A stretch of DNA of 18,586 nt. Origin: Pirellulales bacterium. Lineage in GTDB: Bacteria > Planctomycetota > Planctomycetia > Pirellulales > JAICIG01. Under the pieces are notes generated by a model, which saw only the letters and a program-made list of their open reading frames with translations, searched no databases and had not been told where the DNA came from. Shown piece after piece: positions 15,401-18,586 of this stretch. Each line of letters starts with the position of its first letter. Position 1 is the first letter of the stretch. The DNA is taken from contig JAICIG010000119.1 of assembly GCA_025924495.1 (NCBI GenBank), forward strand, positions 1-18,586, written 5' to 3'. The translations under genes and the position numbers were made by a program.

Positions 15401-18400
15401 CGCCGGCGGTCGGCTGGTGGTTGAGTCGTCCTCTCGCTCCGCCGCCGATGCGCTTGTCGAACCAGCAGCACATATTTCTCGCCAGGCTCGCTCGGCGAAC
15501 ATGGCGGTACTTCGAGGCGTTCGTTACGGCGGAAGAAAACTGGCTTCCCCCCGACAATTTCCAGGAACATCCGGCCCCAGTCGTTGCGTCGCGCACCAGC
15601 CCCACCAACATCGGAATGGCGCTGTTGGCGAACCTGGCCGCCTGCGACTTTGGCTACTGCTCCGTCGGACAACTTCTCAAGCGTACAGAGCAGACGTTCG
15701 GCGCTTTGGACCGCATGGACCGATATCGCGGTCACTTCTACAACTGGTACGACACGCATTCGCTAAAACCGCTGCGGCCTCTTTACGTTTCGACGGTCGA
15801 CAGCGGCAATCTTGTCGGCCATGTCTTGGTGCTGCGCAGCGGCTTGTTGGAACTCGCCGAAAGCAAGCTGCTGCCGCCGCGCGTTGTCGGCGGACTTCGC
15901 GACACGCTGCAGGTGCTGCTCGACGCGGCCCGCGGACTTGAACGGACGGGGAATGACCGCGGCGTAGCATTGGTTCCTGCGGACGTGCTGCGTAAGCTCG
16001 AACGACTCAAACAGCAACTTGACGTTGAGCCTCACGCAATCGGCGCTGCGGTGGCGCTTTTGTCGCAACTTGTCACTGACGCGGCGGAGGTCGCGGCCGC
16101 CGCCAGCGTCGATAAGGAACTCCAGTGGTGGGCCGACGCTTTCAAAGGCTCATGCATTGAGCACCGGGACGACTTGTTGCGGCTGGCTGCTTGGGCCGAG
16201 TTGCCGCCGGCGCCCGACGCGCTTCGTCGACACCTTCTTCCGGAGCAACTGCCGCGGCTCGATGAACTCGATGCGATGCTCTCGCGTCTGCAAGCGTCGC
16301 CAAGCTTGCGTGAAATCGCAGCATTGCAAGTAACGTTGTTGCCGACGCTGGATGCCTTGCTTGAGCTGGTCGCTGCGCCGTCGGATGGCCAAGCCGATGC
16401 TACGACGCATGGCGGCGGCTGGTTAAGTAAGTTGCGTCAAGCGATTGTCGACGCTTCGCAACGTGCCGCCGATCGGATTCAGGCGCTCGAGCGACTTGCG
16501 GAGCGATGCCAGGAACTAGCCGGCATGGACTTCTCGTTTCTGTTCGATGGATCTCGCGACTTGTTCGCCATCGGGTACAACGTCGACGACTGCCGCCTCG
16601 ATGCCAGTTTCTACGATCTGTTGGCATCCGAGGCGCGGCTGGCGAGTTTCGTCACGATCGCCCAAGGCCAGGTGGGCCAGGAGCATTGGTTTGCGCTAGG
16701 CCGCATGCTCACCACGACGGGCGGCGCGCCTACTCTGTTGAGCTGGAGCGGCTCGATGTTCGAGTATCTGATGCCGCTGTTGGTGATGCCTGCCTACGAC
16801 AACACGCTGCTCGACCGGACCTGCAGCGCTGCAGTGCGTCGACAGATCGATTACGGCAGACAGCGCGGCGTGCCGTGGGGTATTTCGGAGTCAGGATACA
16901 ACACGCTCGATCTGCACCTGAATTACCAGTACCGCGCGTTCGGCGTTCCAGGTTTGGGACTCAAACGCGGGCTGGCCGAAGATCTGGTGATCGCGCCCTA
17001 TGCCAGTGCGCTGGCCCTGATGGTATCGCCGGAGGCGGCCTGCCGAAACCTGGAACGACTGGCGGAAGATGGCTTTGAAGGAGCCTACGGCTTGTATGAA
17101 GCCATCGACTTCACTCCCTCGCGAGTGCCGCGAGGAACGACTCGGGTGGCCATCCGCCAGTTCATGGCGCACCACGAGGGAATGAGCTTGCTGGCGCTGG
17201 CATACCTGTTATTGGGCCGGCCAATGCAGCGCCGCTTCATCTCCGATCCGATGTTGCGCGCCGCTGACCTTTTATTGCAGGAGCGCGTGCCCAAGGCCAG
17301 CGCGCCCGTCTTTCCGCACGTTGCGGAGGCGAGCGCAACGCGCGCCGTATCGGCCGAAGAACAGGGAACCATGCGGGTCTTGACCGACCCGGGCGCCTCG
17401 ACGCCAGAAGTCAACCTGCTCTCCAACGGCCGTTACCACGTGGTCATTAGCAGCGCGGGAGGAGGGTACAGCCGCTGGCGCGATCTCGCGGTGACGCGCT
17501 GGCGCGAAGACCCCACGCGCGATTGCTGTGGATCGTTTTGCTATCTGCGCGACCTGGAGAGCGGCGCCTTGTGGTCGAACGCCTGGCAACCAACGCTTAC
17601 TTATACGAAACGATATCAGGCAATCTTCACTCAGGCGCGCGCCGAGTTCCGCCGGCGCGACGAACGGATCGACACGCACACGGAAATCAGCGTCTCGCCG
17701 GAGGACGATGTCGAACTGCGGCGGATCACGATCACGAACCGGTCAGAATTCCGCAGGACGATTGAGTTGACCAGCTATGCCGAAGTTGTGCTCGCGCCCC
17801 AAGGCCACGATTTGTCGCACCCGGCCTTCAGCAATCTGTTCGTCCAGACGGAGTTAATTCCCCAGCGACAAGCCATTCTGTGCACCCGCCGACCGCGGTC
17901 GGCCGAAGAACAGCCGCCGTGGATGGTGCACTTGATGACCGTTCGCGGCATGACGGTAGGCGAAGCTTCCTTCGAAACAGATCGCATGAAGTTCATCGGC
18001 CGCGGGAGGAACCCGGCCTCACCGGCGGCCATGGACTCCAGCGCACCGCTCTCCGGCAGCCAGGGCCCCGTGCTCGATCCAGTGGCTTGTATTCGGCAGG
18101 TGATTCAGCTCGAGCCCAACGAGACGGCCAGAGTCGACCTGGTCACCGGCGTCGGCGAGACGCGGGAATCCGCGACGGCCATCATGAACAAATACCACGA
18201 TCCCCAGCTAGCCGATCGCGTGTTCGAACTGGCCTGGACCCATAGTCACATCCTCCTCCGGCAGCTCAACGCCACGGAGGCGGAAGCCCAAGCCTATGGC
18301 CGGCTCGCTGGATCGGTGATCTATGCCTCTTCGTTGCGCCGAGCGAAGGCCAGCATTTTGGCCAGCAACCGGCGGGCACAATCGGGGCTTTGGGGTTACG

Positions 18401-18586
18401 GGATCTCGGGAGATCTGCCGATCGTGCTGGTCCGCATCCGCGACCGAACGAAAATCGAATTGGTGCGTCAAGCCGTACAGGCTCATGCCTATTGGCGGAT
18501 GAAAGGGGTCAGCGTAGACCTCGTGATCTGGAACGAGGATGGCTCGGTTTACCGCCAAACGTTGCAAGAAACGATCATGGACGTCA
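12424..18586 (+). CDS. ndvB-like: Cyclic beta-1,2-glucan synthase-like protein (NdvB/Cgs family), partial at 3' end
   Basis: A single frame stays open for 2,054 codons to the window edge. The GTG at 12424, with AAAGGA 5 bases upstream, is the best start; the frame is closed upstream by TAG at 12376. Residues about 40-415 are the N-terminal family region (NFYLVEDQIRTARRHLPRAY, LGELWAAPIMLRLALIENLR). Residues 423-485 are membrane segments. A GT84-type glycosyltransferase follows, with Asp541, DTD at 640-642 and the RRHRWMRGDWQ motif near 787. More membrane helices lie at 830-880 and 900-1000. The glucoamylase-like domain (about 1035-1605) contains NWLPPDNFQ, PWGISESGYN and FMAHHEGMS. From about 1660 the first beta-supersandwich of the GH94 phosphorylase part begins; its catalytic barrel is beyond the window. 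The family uses UDP-glucose to build beta-1,2-glucan at the inner membrane, and GH94 sets the chain length. Confidence 0.9.
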   Translation, partial: MGVNAVKARLERLAPWRKLSGEGAVSPNGADEQPLRAELLSVDQLERHAKLLATSHRLAMGRASDKLIARLDENERILVEAYDLVTAAAKRNRRIPPAAEWLLDNFYLVEDQIRTARRHLPRAYSRELPRLAGGPATSYPRVYGIALELIAHVDGRIDAESVNSFIAAYQTIEPLKLGELWAAPIMLRLALIENLRRVAARLSAGRRDQDLADDWAERMVEVVERNPTDLVLVLADMARANPPMSGAFLAELTRHLQGQSPHFAFANSWLEHRLSEHGLTIERLVLAEGQAQAADQVSMGNSIGSLRFLSSNDWREFVEQHSLIEQTLREDPAQVYAQMDFDTRDRYRHVVEQVAKRSDWSEYDVARQAIQLAEIAAAQRPEDRKAHVGYYLIDRGRAALDGGVKVRSSPRIAAGKFLRRFPLFVYLSGVVLATAGATVAFVWASGLRGASALSLGLLIAAVVSASQLGVGVANWLVALLVPPRPLPRMDFTDGIPPEHRTMVVVPTMLSRPEGVADLLESLEVRFLANRDEQLHFGLLTDFEDAARESMPGDEELARLAEEGVERLNAKYEKHRPDAFFLFHRPRRWNAQEGVWMGYERKRGKLAELNALVRGDAQDRFSQIVGDTSILPDVRYIITLDTDTQLPRDSAREMVGAMAHPLNRPALDPQRRRVVEGYGILQPRVGVSLPSAQRSWFVRLFAGDAGVDPYTRVVSDVYQDLFGEGSFVGKGIYDVDAFEQSCGGFPENAILSHDLLESAHARSGLLSEVELYEEYPSRYPADVSRRHRWMRGDWQIAWWLLPRVPRLAAGRVENPISALSWWKIFDNLRRSVVPIAMLALLLSCWLLGGPRLAAAATFFVLAVIGVVPLLSVLTDFIRKPHDLPLAVHLRVTSEGLGKQAAQFLFTLVLLPYDAYVSLDAIVRTLVRVLWIRKRLLEWKTASSAERGAPDDLAGFFQTMWFAPASAVGATLIVVFFHSQLLSVVLPLTGLWLVSPAVGWWLSRPLAPPPMRLSNQQHIFLARLARRTWRYFEAFVTAEENWLPPDNFQEHPAPVVASRTSPTNIGMALLANLAACDFGYCSVGQLLKRTEQTFGALDRMDRYRGHFYNWYDTHSLKPLRPLYVSTVDSGNLVGHVLVLRSGLLELAESKLLPPRVVGGLRDTLQVLLDAARGLERTGNDRGVALVPADVLRKLERLKQQLDVEPHAIGAAVALLSQLVTDAAEVAAAASVDKELQWWADAFKGSCIEHRDDLLRLAAWAELPPAPDALRRHLLPEQLPRLDELDAMLSRLQASPSLREIAALQVTLLPTLDALLELVAAPSDGQADATTHGGGWLSKLRQAIVDASQRAADRIQALERLAERCQELAGMDFSFLFDGSRDLFAIGYNVDDCRLDASFYDLLASEARLASFVTIAQGQVGQEHWFALGRMLTTTGGAPTLLSWSGSMFEYLMPLLVMPAYDNTLLDRTCSAAVRRQIDYGRQRGVPWGISESGYNTLDLHLNYQYRAFGVPGLGLKRGLAEDLVIAPYASALALMVSPEAACRNLERLAEDGFEGAYGLYEAIDFTPSRVPRGTTRVAIRQFMAHHEGMSLLALAYLLLGRPMQRRFISDPMLRAADLLLQERVPKASAPVFPHVAEASATRAVSAEEQGTMRVLTDPGASTPEVNLLSNGRYHVVISSAGGGYSRWRDLAVTRWREDPTRDCCGSFCYLRDLESGALWSNAWQPTLTYTKRYQAIFTQARAEFRRRDERIDTHTEISVSPEDDVELRRITITNRSEFRRTIELTSYAEVVLAPQGHDLSHPAFSNLFVQTELIPQRQAILCTRRPRSAEEQPPWMVHLMTVRGMTVGEASFETDRMKFIGRGRNPASPAAMDSSAPLSGSQGPVLDPVACIRQVIQLEPNETARVDLVTGVGETRESATAIMNKYHDPQLADRVFELAWTHSHILLRQLNATEAEAQAYGRLAGSVIYASSLRRAKASILASNRRAQSGLWGYGISGDLPIVLVRIRDRTKIELVRQAVQAHAYWRMKGVSVDLVIWNEDGSVYRQTLQETIMDV

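Noticed and set aside
15297..15941. A 214-residue plus-strand frame in another register
   Set aside because: It is Arg-rich and lies within the continuous glucan synthase frame, which shows family motifs on both sides.
1..18586. CRISPR arrays, tRNA or rRNA genes
   Set aside because: No regularly spaced direct repeats and no tRNA cloverleaf or rRNA-like conserved sequence were seen by eye.

Overview
The window most likely comes from a planctomycete (Pirellulales-like). The reasons are the GC-rich coding style, a remnant Ser/Thr kinase of the planctomycete kinase-TM-coiled-coil type, several MJ0042-like N-terminal zinc ribbons fused to membrane proteins, and large stretches of decayed intergenic DNA. 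The assignment is an inference from gene content; there is no rRNA or other phylogenetic marker in the window.

Left part (1-2693): a compact plus-strand operon that looks like a bacterial ubiquitin-like conjugation cassette. It encodes an E2-fold protein (Cys176 in an HPHV...LC motif) fused to a cysteine array with a strict 15-residue period, then a JAB/JAMM metalloprotease (HTHPGD...S..D), then a single-domain E1/ThiF adenylating enzyme (GVGAIG, DFD, GDCT). A 39-residue membrane micro-protein with a near-perfect Shine-Dalgarno follows, and a strong rho-independent terminator at 2651-2693 closes the unit. No ubiquitin-like modifier is visible. The window begins at the start codon of the E2 gene, so the modifier and any effector may lie upstream.

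Middle-left (2694-3190): an intergenic region containing a candidate structured RNA. It has a long rod-like hairpin capped by a GAAA tetraloop, a small hairpin, and a terminator hairpin with a U run. It sits just upstream of the next operon. Then (3191-7817) comes a four-gene envelope-type operon: a zinc-ribbon/TM/TPR-like protein, a J-domain protein with a glycine-rich membrane tail, a secreted DUF2167 protein, and a polytopic protein with a C-terminal zinc ribbon.

Middle (7818-12423): gene-poor DNA with three short intact genes (8757-8939 plus; 9421-9672 and 9772-9981 minus), two copies of a 28-bp interspersed repeat, and a bidirectional terminator. A minus-strand pseudogene joins a fragment of a CheB/CheR-PAS coiled coil to the C-terminal end of a Ser/Thr kinase. 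Two further structured sites, an attenuator-like element and a 24-bp palindrome, precede the last gene.

Right part (12424 to the end): one very large plus-strand gene, open at the window edge, for an NdvB/Cgs-type cyclic beta-1,2-glucan synthase (about 2,054 residues seen of a family usually near 2,800). All the many smaller reading frames inside it are treated as shadows.
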